Of a stretch of DNA of 64,000 nt, positions 52,963-63,811 are shown in pieces. Positions within the stretch are counted from its first letter, which is position 1; every line of letters starts with the position of its first letter. The notes beneath the pieces were generated by a model that had not been told where the DNA came from, did not search any database, and was given only the letters and a program-made list of their open reading frames with translations. The stretch is from Pseudopithomyces maydicus. Its lineage: Eukaryota; Ascomycota; Dothideomycetes; Pleosporales; Didymosphaeriaceae. Made by a program: the position numbers and the translations under genes. The stretch lies in the NCBI GenBank assembly GCA_026873275.1, contig JANTUC010000008.1, positions 1,178,001 to 1,242,000 on the forward strand, in the 5' to 3' direction.

Positions 52963-55176
52963 ATGCCCACGCTTCCCCGCGCCTCGCTGGCCTCGCTCGT
53001 CTGCCCCTCGGCCCCCTTCCTCGCCCCGCGTCTGCTCCGCGCCCCGCTGCGAGCCCTCCCGTCGCAGTGCCTGCTGCTGCCCACCGCCGCCCGTCGCTCC
53101 AAGTCGGATGGGAAGAGCTTTCGCCGCCTGCAGCTGAGCCAGCAGCGCGCCCAGAAGCAGCAGGCCTTTGCTGCCCACCATGCCGTGCTCCAGCAGATGC
53201 GACAGGCATGTGCCGACCGCAACCTGGACGCCTTCATGGAGCTGTACCCCAGCGTCGTCGCTACCCGCGCCGTCGACCGCATAGAGACGCGCAAGATCGC
53301 CCAGATGCTGCATTACTGCATGCGCTCCAGCGCCAGTGCCGGCCTTGCGCGCAGCGACGTCCTGCCCTTCATCCAGCAGGTCATCCAAGACATCCAGAAG
53401 GGGAAACTCCCGCCCCATCCAGCTGCCTTTGTGCACTTCCTGGGCATATACAAGGAGCGCCGCATGTATGAAGATGGTCATGCTCTGTGGCAATGGCTTG
53501 CCCAGCAGGACGATCAGCATCTGTCCCAGGCCGTCTACGGTGCAGCTATCGAACTACTGGCCCAAGGAAGACAGCTTCGTCTGCCCGAGCTTGAGAATCT
53601 ATACCTTGACGCTCTGCAGCGCTTTCCAGGCACCTTCGCCCAGTACCATCTTTCTCCTGGCGCCATCGTGCCCAATCGTAGTCAGCCCACCGTCATCGCG
53701 AGTCTCCCAATCACCCTCTTGCAGGGCATTCTGACCGCCCGTATACTATACAACGATTGGAAGAATGCATACCTGGCGCTAGATACGGCACTGCGCCTAT
53801 ACCCAGCCCAGTTGCCCAGCCGTTTCTTCGACCTCTTCGTGCTCAACAGGCCGCTCGAGGAGGCATACACCGTCTTCTTGGTCGCTTGTCGTGCTGGTGT
53901 TGTTCTGTCGCCTAGCCACTTGACTGGCCTGGTTGCGAAGATCAAGAAGGCCATGGAGGATCGTGACAATTTACGAGACAGAGTGGTCCTCTTGCGTGCA
54001 AGCGCCAATGCTATGTACGCATACTTGGAGGCAGGTGGCTCCATGGAACCAATAATCACAGCCTCTTTTCTCACTTCGTTCGGTTCACTCCTTCCCGACC
54101 CAACTTCTGGGAAAGATTACGAAGGAGACATGGCGTCGCTGCGAAACCGCATCGTGACTTTCGCTCACAAATGCCTATCGTCTCTGTTCCAAGCCGGAAT
54201 GACACCTTCTCCAAATTCTTTCACTGCCTTGATCCACCTCGCTGGAAGATTGCGTGTTCCGGACCTTCTTCGTGTCTCTCTACAAGATATACGGACTGCC
54301 CAGGTAGACATAGGGGACGTCGGCTTGCGGACTGTATTGGTTTCGGCGAGCCAGATCGGTGTTAAAGATCTCATCGAAGAGACATGGACGCGTATTGCGC
54401 AGAATGCGGATGCACAAGGCAAGCAGATTGATTGGAGGGATTGGGCTACATTGGCCAAGGCATGCCGAAGAGCTCAACACCTCGAATATTTCCACACTCA
54501 GCTTGTGGAGTTTGAGCACGCCATACACCCGCAACACAGGGAGATGATAGTGGGGATGATGGACAACGAACCACGACCTTCCGGGAAGCCGCTACGGGAC
54601 ATCAATGTGCATGACTTTGACAAGCATCTTGCTGAGCTCGACCAGCAGATGAAGAACATCACTGCCATCGTCATGTCTGGTCAGCGCTTGGACATCCGTC
54701 AGACCCCGTTCTATATGTCTCTCGACCCAGAGAAGAAGCCGTTGGCCAGTGTCGATGATCTAAGGAAGGTGTATGACGAATACACAGTTGATCCTCATCA
54801 GCCACCCGCAGATAATCCACCGGCAGTCCTGAGTAGTATAGGTATACCATTAGACGAGCTCCGTTTCGCCAACTGGGCTTCGATTTTAGAATTGATGGAT
54901 CAAGCCAACACACTTGAGGAGAATAGACTCGGAGCGTTAGAACGAACAGGGTCGAAAAATAGGCACGACACTGCGAGCAACCTGCTCCATAGTGATACGA
55001 CCTCTGCACTATCCATTGATCGTCTCCGTGAGAAGATCAAAATTCTCCGCGAAACACCGGTAGGCCAGATCAAAATCCAACAAAATGCGCTCAATCGGCT
55101 TAACGGTAATAGGATCACTCGACACGTCTCAACTATTAGAGACACGCTGGAAACGCACAGGTTTTCAGCCCGCTAG
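52963..55176 (+). CDS. Mitochondrial helical-repeat (PPR-like) protein
   Basis: One exon. The in-frame ATG at 52882 would add 27 residues that disrupt the targeting signal. The ATG at 52963 gives a clear mitochondrial presequence (MPTLPRASLASLVCPSAPFL then APRLLRAPLRAL) and 737 residues. The body is built of helical pairs in the style of pentatricopeptide proteins, for example AFVHFLGIYKERRMYEDGHA, VYGAAIELLAQGRQLRLPEL, LLQGILTARILYNDWKNAYL and SFTALIHLAGRLRVPDLLRV. This suggests RNA binding or complex assembly in the matrix. It could be related to the complex I assembly factor CIA84, but that was not established. After the stop at 55176 a second frame (about 55163-55396) continues with protein-like acidic Pro/Ala-rich sequence; removing one T from the T4 run at 55162-55165 would fuse the two. 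Confidence 0.78.
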   Translation: MPTLPRASLASLVCPSAPFLAPRLLRAPLRALPSQCLLLPTAARRSKSDGKSFRRLQLSQQRAQKQQAFAAHHAVLQQMRQACADRNLDAFMELYPSVVATRAVDRIETRKIAQMLHYCMRSSASAGLARSDVLPFIQQVIQDIQKGKLPPHPAAFVHFLGIYKERRMYEDGHALWQWLAQQDDQHLSQAVYGAAIELLAQGRQLRLPELENLYLDALQRFPGTFAQYHLSPGAIVPNRSQPTVIASLPITLLQGILTARILYNDWKNAYLALDTALRLYPAQLPSRFFDLFVLNRPLEEAYTVFLVACRAGVVLSPSHLTGLVAKIKKAMEDRDNLRDRVVLLRASANAMYAYLEAGGSMEPIITASFLTSFGSLLPDPTSGKDYEGDMASLRNRIVTFAHKCLSSLFQAGMTPSPNSFTALIHLAGRLRVPDLLRVSLQDIRTAQVDIGDVGLRTVLVSASQIGVKDLIEETWTRIAQNADAQGKQIDWRDWATLAKACRRAQHLEYFHTQLVEFEHAIHPQHREMIVGMMDNEPRPSGKPLRDINVHDFDKHLAELDQQMKNITAIVMSGQRLDIRQTPFYMSLDPEKKPLASVDDLRKVYDEYTVDPHQPPADNPPAVLSSIGIPLDELRFANWASILELMDQANTLEENRLGALERTGSKNRHDTASNLLHSDTTSALSIDRLREKIKILRETPVGQIKIQQNALNRLNGNRITRHVSTIRDTLETHRFSAR

Positions 55177-58100
55177 CGAGCAGAGTGGTGCTTCCGAAGA
55201 ACGGTCCTTGGGAGTTCTCCACCGTGGCAAAGAGAGCTCGGCTTGGGGGCAATACACATTGCAGAAGGATGGAATTCCTGAACCAGAACTGGCACCGGTA
55301 CCGTCTGCCGCTGGCGACGATCTTCAAAGTGGCAACCCTGTCACCGCACCTGCTCCGTCAGAGCTTGAATATGCACCAGCCTCACCCAAATCATGACCTC
55401 CGCGGAGCCCACTGCTGCTGACAATCATATTTCGGAACCTATGACCCCATGTCAGTTCAAAGTCGGATCACGAAGCTCAGACGCTCAGACTATCGATTAG
55501 ATGGCCGCTGAAAAAAAAAACGATGAAGGTGGGAAAACTAAGGGGAAGGCAAGAGTTGGAGATACCGCGGAAGCTACTGCATCGGAAGGCGCGGAAAGTC
55601 ATTGAAAGTAAACCATAGTTATTAGATACCCAGTCCACTTGAGCTTGTAATATAGATACCTCCAGCCTGCAATTACTGTGCGGCTTGTACGATATGCATG
55701 TATGCCGATCTGGACAATTCGATCGGCGTTCGTCCTGAATGCGATTGTAACATGGTGTGAAATAGTGCATGGGACGACGTGGCAACTGGCGAGGTGTACT
55801 CATTGTATAGTAAAGGTTACGAACGCGATGCATATTGAGTTTGCGATCGTCGACCATGCGAATTGGTTGCCTGTGTGGGACCTTCCTAGTGGTCGCCGAA
55901 GACGACAATAAATAAAAAGAAACATTTGATATTTCGGATATGTCTCTGACGTGTCCAAATGTATATATTCCCTTTTGCTTTTGCTGCTGGGAGTGTCCTT
56001 GGCGTGTGTTTGCTTGTGTGGTGAAGGCGAGGATGCTGAAGAAGTCGTTTTTCTCCGTGCGTTATATTTTGCCTCGTGAGCTTAGTGGATTTGTTATACG
56101 CGCAGATTGGACGCGACAAGCTTCGTTGAGCAGTCGTGCAGGAGGATGGCGCATGCAGTGTAGCTGTGGCTAAGGGGCCGGCAAACCAAGGACCAAGGAA
56201 CACACGGCCTGCACCGCTCCGTCGTCAAGCTCTCTCTTCACACCCAGCCAATAGGACACTGTGGTAGCTGCTCAAAAGACGGAGTTTCGACCGCAATCTC
56301 GCATGTCACTAATTTGTTGGACAGAACGGTATGTATTACCAGTATACCAGTAGAAATGGCACCAAGGGTGGTAGACGGTATTGGCTTGGTGTGCATTGCC
56401 ACGCCAAGTTGAAAATAGATACTTACATCTTCACTTTGCGATCGAGTGTATGTAAAATCGATGTAGGCGCTAGGCTAGCTGCTAGCTTGCACCACAGCAC
56501 TGGCTTACGCGGAAGCATGAGAAACGCATACCCGAGTAGGCAGACTGTAACGAGCACGTGCCGTTTCTCGATTCGATGCGGAACATGTTCGATTCATCCG
56601 CGGGCAGGGCAAGTGGCCGGGCAGCAGCCCTACCAGGCCGTGCTATGAGGTTGATATTATGATGGTTGCGCACCAGCATTCCACAACGGCCGGGCAATAC
56701 GGGGATGCCGCAAAGTCTGGCTAAACTGACAGAACCTTGCATCCTGGGCGGCTGACCAGGCCATTGGATGTGGAGAACAGACAGGCTTCCCCGTGTTTTG
56801 CGGCGTGGTGACGGCGCTGCGGGCGAGGGCGAGGCGAGGCGAGCGGCGGTTGGCACACAGCAGTAGCAGTGGGTACTTTACATGTAGTTACATAGGTGTA
56901 GGTGTACGGGGTCCGCAGCCAAGACCCCTATACTCCCATGCTTCTATGATTCCATGTCAGAATTGCCCACCGCTGGCTCATGCATAGATGATGGGAATGT
57001 CGACTGCGCTGTGTATGTAGGTGCTGTACATACGGTGGGTATGTATGTAAAGACGGAACCTTAACGAAGCGCATCCGGATGTGCTCAGGCCGGGCAGTTT
57101 AAGTTTCCAAGCGGGAGGTGGGATCAGCAATGCAGAAGCTTCGGGCCAGCGGTGCCCCTGCACCCCACAGGAGGCGGATGCAAAGCCGTTGACCCACGCG
57201 AACAAGGCTCCACAGCACCTGAGACAGGAACAGGAAAGAGACGTCGCGGATCCGACGCTGACAACGGCCGAGAAGTGCCCTCGGTGGATTTGCACACCAG
57301 AAGGTTCGAATGTTCGAGACGGCGCGGCAGATGGGGCAGGATGCGGGCGAGGGCACAATTGTGGATAGCGGCGGTGAATGGGAGTGCAAAGCGGAAGGTG
57401 TCAGCGTCTGCATGTGCCAAACAGCGAGAAGCGAAGAAGCGAAGAAACGGCTGCATTCAGCCCACGTGTTATTACCCGGAAACCAGGACCAGACCATGGC
57501 CGTATAGCAGCAGCCGTGTTTCTGGCAAAATGTCGCAGGTCCTGGACTCCTGGTGTCATTCCGTGGGCGTTCCGTGCAGCAGCCTGTGCGCATGCCTGCT
57601 TCTGCTTCTGAGTAGACTAGACTACCGGTATCAAGATAGCCTGCCTCCAGTCTTCGCCATCAGTCCATGCAGCCACGGGTAGCGCTGACGTGAAGGACAC
57701 GTCGACCGATGAGAGGCCAGCGGGAGCGGCGCGGCGCGTCGCATGGCGTCTCGAGTCGAGCCATCGTGGCCATGGCGGTGAAGGAGGTCAGCGAGCCCGG
57801 CCCGGCATAAGCTGGTGGCGTCCACGGTCCGGCGCCTGTGTGCTCCTGTGTGCTCCTGTGTGCTCCTGTGTGTTCCTCCAGGGCTGTCTACTCTCTTCGT
57901 GTGCAACAAAGGAGCCGGCCAAGGATGGCAGGAGCAGAGTTGGGTTGGTCTCCTGTTGCGCAAAGCGCGGACAACACCACAAAAGCGAGCACTCCTCAAT
58001 TTGCCGTCTGACGTGTTTGATTACCCAATACTATCCTTAGCAGCCATTCCAACTGCGCCGTCCGGGGAAATTACATGCCCATGGGGCCTATCCTACCCAA

Positions 58101-58282
58101 AGTCTACCCTGACAACCAACAAGAAGGGGAATCTATCATGAAGGGAAAACCCGTGTGTAAATGCAGCGTCCCGGTGCCCAAGGCCCAATCACCCGCCCAA
58201 ATATTCCCATTCCGTACCTGTGACAGCCAGAAACCCTGCCCGCTAAATGCACAATCATTATTAAGAACAGCCCAAGGAACAA
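55177..58282. other. Long intergenic region (about 3.1 kb)
   Basis: 55177-55396 may be the displaced C-terminus of the preceding gene. The remainder shows only short overlapping frames on both strands, a GC-rich part (56500-57900) and a 10-bp repeat. No gene recognised. Confidence 0.5.
57835..57877. repeat. 10-bp tandem repeat
   Basis: TGCTCCTGTG repeated three times exactly, with partial copies at both ends. Confidence 0.88.
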
Positions 58283-58510
58283 TCAATTCGATTCGCTTCC
58301 AGCTCGACTTCTCTGTTCAGCCGGCGTCGAGGGGAAGGAGAAGTCGATCGGAGACGGGGGTGGGGCCGGCGTCTCGCTGAATTCCTGACTTGATCGCGAC
58401 GAGGTGCTGCTCGAGGCCTTGAAGGCAGCGCTGATGTCGTGGCTGAGATTGGAGCTGGTCAGGATGGAGAGGCGATGGCGCTGGCTGTTGCTTGATTGTG
58501 GGGAAGGCAT
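58283..58510 (-). CDS. Small Ser-rich protein, unknown
   Basis: An uninterrupted frame from ATG at 58510 to TGA at 58283 encodes 75 residues: RHRLSILTSSNLSHDISAAF near the start, then a Ser-rich run (SSSTSSRSSQEFSE), TPAPPPSPIDFSFPSTP and a charged end. Third codon positions are mostly G or C, as in genes of this window. The upstream 1-2 kb on the minus strand is pyrimidine-rich and promoter-like. It has no domain or signal peptide. It may be a real small regulatory protein, but it is not recognised. Confidence 0.4.
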   Translation of the reverse strand: MPSPQSSNSQRHRLSILTSSNLSHDISAAFKASSSTSSRSSQEFSETPAPPPSPIDFSFPSTPAEQRSRAGSESN

Positions 58511-61500
58511 TGTGTCTGGTGTTGAAGACCGGGTGGCTTGGTCGTGCGAGGCGGCAGAAGCAGCTGGATGAATTGTTGTAGATGGATGGAGCCCGAGGCG
58601 AAATCCGGGGCAAAGCTGGGGGGAGAGGCTAAATATGTAGAACAAAAATAGGGCTCGTCTCTCGGTTGGAATGCGATGGCTTGGAGCCGGCTTTGGCTTC
58701 GGACGGCTGATACGTTCGCTGGCAAAATTAAAATGGTTGATCCTGGTCCAGGAGGGCTTATGGCTGATATGCAATGCGAACGGACAGAGCCTGGGTATGG
58801 TGAGTCAGATGCAATATCAGAGGTGCGCAGGGCTGATGCGGGTGCGTTGGCATCTGGTATCGGGACCAAGCAAATGGCAGCACCGGGGATTGTTGCAACA
58901 CAACACAAGGAGCGGGACGGAGCAGGGGAGCAGTGATGCTTACGAGTTTCGGCTTCGGCAGATGCTTTGCACTGTTGCCCACGATGGGGTGGTGTAGCCG
59001 GACTGGACAGAGGTTCAAGTAAGCTGGCAAGGTAGAGGAGGCCAGCTGCAAACGTATGCAATGATGTGCTGCAATGATGTGCAAGGCAGGAAGCGGGTCG
59101 ACTGGTTGGCCTAGCGTCTGAGATGTGGAGAGGGAGCAGGTGGTGCTGCGAGATAAGAAGTGTGGGGAGAGGTTTACTTTATACACACCACAGGCCCAGC
59201 CGTGCCCCGGCAGATGTTGACTCGCATGGGGGTGGTGGGCGAGCAGGATACACTTCGAGAAAAAGAAAGCGTAACAGCCATCGCAGGGCCGGGAGCGGGC
59301 AGCCGCGCTCCTTGCTTTCCTGCTCCCCCGTCTGTTGCACATGAAGCGGAGCGAGGCGGCTTACCCCAAAGTGAGCAAGCAAAGCCCACCCCACGCCCAC
59401 TACCCATGTGCTCGGTTGACAATCGGGTTCCTTTCCTCCGCCCATCAGCGGCCAGCCTGATGGCGTCGATGCGAGGATGCGAGCAGGGGTGGACAAACAA
59501 AGCTTGGTGCTTGCCCACGCATCCTCCAACTCCCCCTCTAGGCGCCGCGGCAGGGAGCAAGCCAACGCGCCCTCCGCCGCCCGCCCGTGTCCGGGCAGCA
59601 AGCCTGCCGGCCTGTGACGTGTACACGGCGTACGTAGACATCTCATCAATACGCAGAGAACCTTGGGAGGGATGCTGAGGTGGGCGTTTTGACCGCCTTG
59701 TAGTAGTGTCATGCAATGCAGGAGGATGCACTTCCCCACGCAGCGCGTCCCAGACACATGGTTGAGTCGGGGAAGGTCGCCCCCCTTGCCGTGCTGCTAC
59801 CTCTCTGGCCATGTCTCAAACTCTGTCAGCCCATCGTCGGATGCGCCCTGCCACTGTCGCCAGGCTTGCGAACCTTGTGCGCGCTCACCCAGCGCGGCTA
59901 CCTCCTTCTCCTTCTTCTCCTCCTCCCGCCCTTCGCCCAGTCCTTTTCCGATGGGGTTTCCCCATCTTACCCTCCCTGCACTCCCTGCACTCCCACGAGC
60001 CCTTCTAGAAGCCTTTCGAAGGCGCTCGGACAACACGACTCGTACGCCTGGTCTGTTCGCGCTTCAAACGTTCCGCCCGCGCTCCCCATGCTTTGCCATG
60101 GGCACCGGCTCATGTCCGGGAAAGATGACACTCCAATTACCCCCCATCCGCCTTATCTTCGCGTTCCGCCGTAAAGCGTTGCCAGAGTGAAGCAAGAACT
60201 AGCGTGCCAGCCTCGTACACTACCTACCACACCACCTAAACCAGCCAGTCTACCCTACCAGCCAGCCGACCCGCCAGCCAATCCGCCATCCCGGCCCCGG
60301 GAATGCTACCTCGCATGGCAACGGCGCGCCATTGTTTGCCATGAAACGTCTGGGGCTCACGCCGTGCAACGGTATTCACCTGCTACACGACACGCGGCGC
60401 CTCTCGCCTCTGGCCCGTTGCCGCATCTTGGGCGTTTGCGCTTCCGAATTTACCTAATTTGGAACATCGTCCCTCGCTGGCTTGCCAGGTCGGAACGTAG
60501 TGATACCCAAGATCGGGAGTCGCGCCGTCGGGGCTTAACGAATCATGCTGTGAAAGCTGTGCCGCTACTCGGACATTTCGCGACCGAACATTCGACCGAG
60601 CTTGACAGATGCGGTGACCGCTCGAATTCAGTATCAGGTTTTGTGCGCCCATTGCCTGGTAAACCCCAAGCTTCGCGGATAGCGACAGCACTGTTGTTCC
60701 ATTGGCAAAGCAGTAATGTATGTATTATTGCTATCGAGGATGCATGCTGCCTGTGATATATCGACTCCTTGACCGACAGGTAGACACCTTCGGGAGAGCT
60801 GCTACGCCTGGGCATTGTAGTGTAAAGATTGTGGGGGCTGGGGTAAGAGCCTCACCATGAGGATAGACTCCGCTGAATCCATTGGCTAAGTCTGACGTAA
60901 AGATTAACTGGGGCAACGCCAATGAGATCACCAACATGAACAGCCCTAATCCTAGACTTCCGCTCGTCGTTCAAATCTCGATCGAAACCCTCATTACCGG
61001 TATAAGCATTTTCTGAACTATGTTTCTATATGAGCTTGTCTCAATCGGGAATGCTAATTTGTTTTTTCAATAATCACTCTGATAGCTAATCGTGACTTTT
61101 GTGGACATCGTGAATGTTAAACTATATATTTCTGCATTCCGTGTGAAGCCATATTCGGGCAGTAATTCGACGTCTGCCACTCCGAACTATTCATGACTAA
61201 ATCGATGGCAAGAATACCAAGCAGCATGCATCGATGTGTAGACATATACAGCTCCATGCTTGGCGTAACAGGACTTCAAATTGTGGGCCTTGCTTGACCG
61301 ATTCGAATAGGACGGACGGACATTTGGACAGGAGTATGCCTAGAACCACCTTTTGGCAATTAAGTAGTTTTCTACTGTGGCTAATAGCCCTTTCATGTGT
61401 TAACAGGTAAGAAATAGCAAATGGTTACGAGAGATCTGTAGGTATCTTGAGCTTCTCCCACCAGAGCTTGCGTCTTTATGATGAATTCCCCTCACTATAG

Positions 61501-62097
61501 TGTTACGATATATGTGCTCGGACTGAAGGCTCAAGCTGTATGAGAGTCCTCAGTGTCAGAGGGGAGAGGGGAGACTGAGTGAAACAAAGTGCCCGTGCCT
61601 TGGCAGTGAATGTACCAAATTTGGCGAGAAAAAAATGGAACGTTGTTTTGCTGTCTTCTAACCCGCGCTACAGATGTGACTGCCTATTCTCAACCTGAAG
61701 TATCTAAACCTATTAAGGTTGATCTAGTTTTTTTTTCGTGTGATGAGTCTAATGCAAATGCGAATAGTTTCAAGGGGTTGTTATGTCAGCCTCTTCTTCA
61801 AACGACCAAAGTCATCGAAGGTTTGCAATCGGACAATGCGAGCCGCAGCTTCAGAGCTCAATGCAGCCCGAAAACATATCCTTGATAACAAACGTTTTCG
61901 CGCTAGATGCGTCTTTTTCCGCATATGTGAATGCCCGGAGACGTAAGACATCCACAAGATTTATACTTGGGCATTCTAAGCGTGTCGAGTTCCCAGCCGC
62001 TTGCATGTGTTGATGAGTCAACCGAGAATCCCTCTACATGCAAAGGGGTGAATTTACTGCACTTGTCTCCTAGCCATCATATCACCGACCATTATTC
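58511..62097. other. Long non-coding stretch (about 3.6 kb)
   Basis: 58511-60600 is GC-rich with many overlapping spurious frames on both strands. 60700-62090 is AT-rich with none. The 5' exon or exons of the inositol-monophosphatase-type gene may lie in the last few hundred bases. No tRNA, transposon or conserved protein was recognised. Confidence 0.5.
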
Positions 62098-63188
62098 TTG
62101 AAGAAAGCCTTTAGTTTACACATAAACGGCTCACAGGAACAGCCATGCTCAGTCTCGGGTACACCCGATCCCTGGAGCCGTGCCGAATTCCTTGGGAAGT
62201 ACTCGTTGACCCATGACCTGCTTTGCAAGATCAGCCGCGATCTTGTAGCGCTTGCCCGCAAAGCCGGAGAAATGATAACCGAGGCTGACCCATCCGTCGA
62301 AAATTCAAAAGCCAAAAACAACTCGAGTGACAGGGTAACGACAACGGACAGGGCGGTGGAAAAGATGGTCCACGGCCACCTGAGTTCATTGTACCCCAAG
62401 TATGGATTCTTGGGCGAGGAGACGTTCAAGACTGGAGACTTGCTATCAGATGAGCCTACGTTTATCTGTGATCCCATAGACGGGACGCTCAACTTCATCC
62501 ACGGGTTCCCAAATGTTGCCGTGTCGTTGGCGCTCAGCATCGAGAAGAAGCCGTTCGTCGGGGTGGTGTTCAACCCGTTCAGACGCGAACTGTTTACCGC
62601 CATCAAATGGCAAGGGGCATTCTTGACCATGGGCTCGGACGCCCCCGTCGATTGCCCATTGCACCGGTGCCGAGGTCAATGAGCTCGCTTGAAGACTGTC
62701 TCGTTGCCATGGAATGGGGCAACCAGCGGTCAGGACCAAACTGGGAGCTCCGCACGAAGATGCACAAGCAGCTGCTGACAGGCAAGGCAGAGAAAGGGGT
62801 CATGGTCCATTCAGTGCGGTCGAGCGGATCGGCGGCGCTTGACCTTTGCTACGTAGCTGCTGGGTGGATGGACGTGTTCTGGGAGGGAGGGGCGTGGGCG
62901 TGGGACGTTGCGGCTGGCTGGTGTGTGTTGGAAGAGGCGGGCGGCATGGTTGTGAGTGCAAATCCGGCAGACTGGGAGCCGAGCGTGGAGGGCCGGGTGT
63001 ATCTTGGTGTGCGGGCTGGCAAGCGGTCGGAGCAGGAGGGGGTGGTCAGGCAGGTGTGGGAGCAGATGGGCGAGGGAGGTTTGTGTATTGAGGGATGGAA
63101 TGCATGGCTGTGCGGGTGTGGGCAGGTGCAGATGCAGGTACAGGTGCAGGTGCAGGCGGGGTGTGGACTACCGTACCTGGGTAGGTAG
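62098..63188 (+). CDS. Inositol monophosphatase-family enzyme (QutG-like), one-base frame break
   Basis: Mg2+-dependent phosphatase of the IMPase superfamily; fungal relatives include QutG of the quinate cluster and inositol-1-monophosphatase. The first part reads SRDLVALARKAGEMITEADP, VTTTDRAVEKMVHGHL, FLGEETF (metal ligand Glu pair), then DPIDGTLNFIHGFPNVAVSL, the family signature, and KPFVGVVFNPFRRELFTAIK. After GSDAP the frame is lost and continues as RRLPIAPVPRSMSSLEDCLV, AMEWGNQRSGPNWEL, then VRSSGSAALDLCYVAAGWMD and WAWDVAAGWCVLEEAGG. One extra C in the C5 run at 62642-62646 would join them. The 5' start is not resolved: there is no in-frame ATG at 62098, so an upstream exon is likely. 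The C-terminus reads through the CAGGTR repeat as VQMQVQVQVQ. Confidence 0.8.
63123..63158. repeat. Tandem hexamer repeat (CAGGTA/CAGGTG), 6 units, coding
   Basis: Six hexamers including one CAGATG and one CAGGCG variant. Same units as at 9230-9283. In frame they encode a Gln-Val run near the end of the IMPase-type protein. Confidence 0.88.
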
Positions 63189-63811
63189 ATTGATTATACA
63201 GCCCTGGAGTGTACTTGGGGGTACCTATCTGTGTGTCCATGGATGTCACATAGATACATGCTTGCACCATTCCGTCCTGGAGCCCTGAAGCCCTGGAGGT
63301 CCATCGCTCACGTGACGATGGCCGGACCTCAGGTCAAGCCCTGGAGCTGGGGCAGCACCTGGGGCAGCACCTGGGGCTGAAGCCGACCTGGAGGAGGGAG
63401 ATGCTGTCGGTGCCCAGGCGCCCGCGTGAGCCCTGTGGTGCCCAGGTGTGAAGCAGCGAAGCTCTCGGTGTGTGGACGCCGCCCGTGCCAGCGATGCCCT
63501 CTGTCTGTCCGCTAGCCCCCTCGGACGGACAGACGAAGCGACCGCGCAAGGTACGACACCTCACCTGCATCCTGCGCCGCCGTTCGTCCCGCGCGCGCAC
63601 CCCCACAAGCCCCGTCCTTGGTTGTGCGCTGCCGTCGTCGCCGCCCCTTCTCTGCCCCTTCTTTGCTTGCATGACGGCGGCCCTGGGCCACCTGTCTTTG
63701 GCGAGCGTAGCAAGCCGAGAAGCTGCGTGACGGCCGAGAGGCTAATTGACAGTCGAGCGTGCGCGCAACCCCCGTAGCCTCCGCAGCGCACTAGGACAGC
63801 TCCGAGACACC
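63189..63811. other. Intergenic, promoter of the right-edge gene
   Basis: Holds a 12-bp repeat (CCTGGGGCAGCA, two copies plus a partial one, 63348-63380). GC-rich and pyrimidine-rich towards 63780. No gene seen. Confidence 0.5.

Noticed and set aside
52597..53520. 307-codon minus-strand frame
   Set aside because: Antisense to the mitochondrial repeat protein and overlapping coatomer zeta exon 1.
59160..59812. Overlapping frames of 170-212 codons on both strands
   Set aside because: Several frames are open at once because the DNA is GC-rich; none has protein-like composition, splice support or family resemblance.
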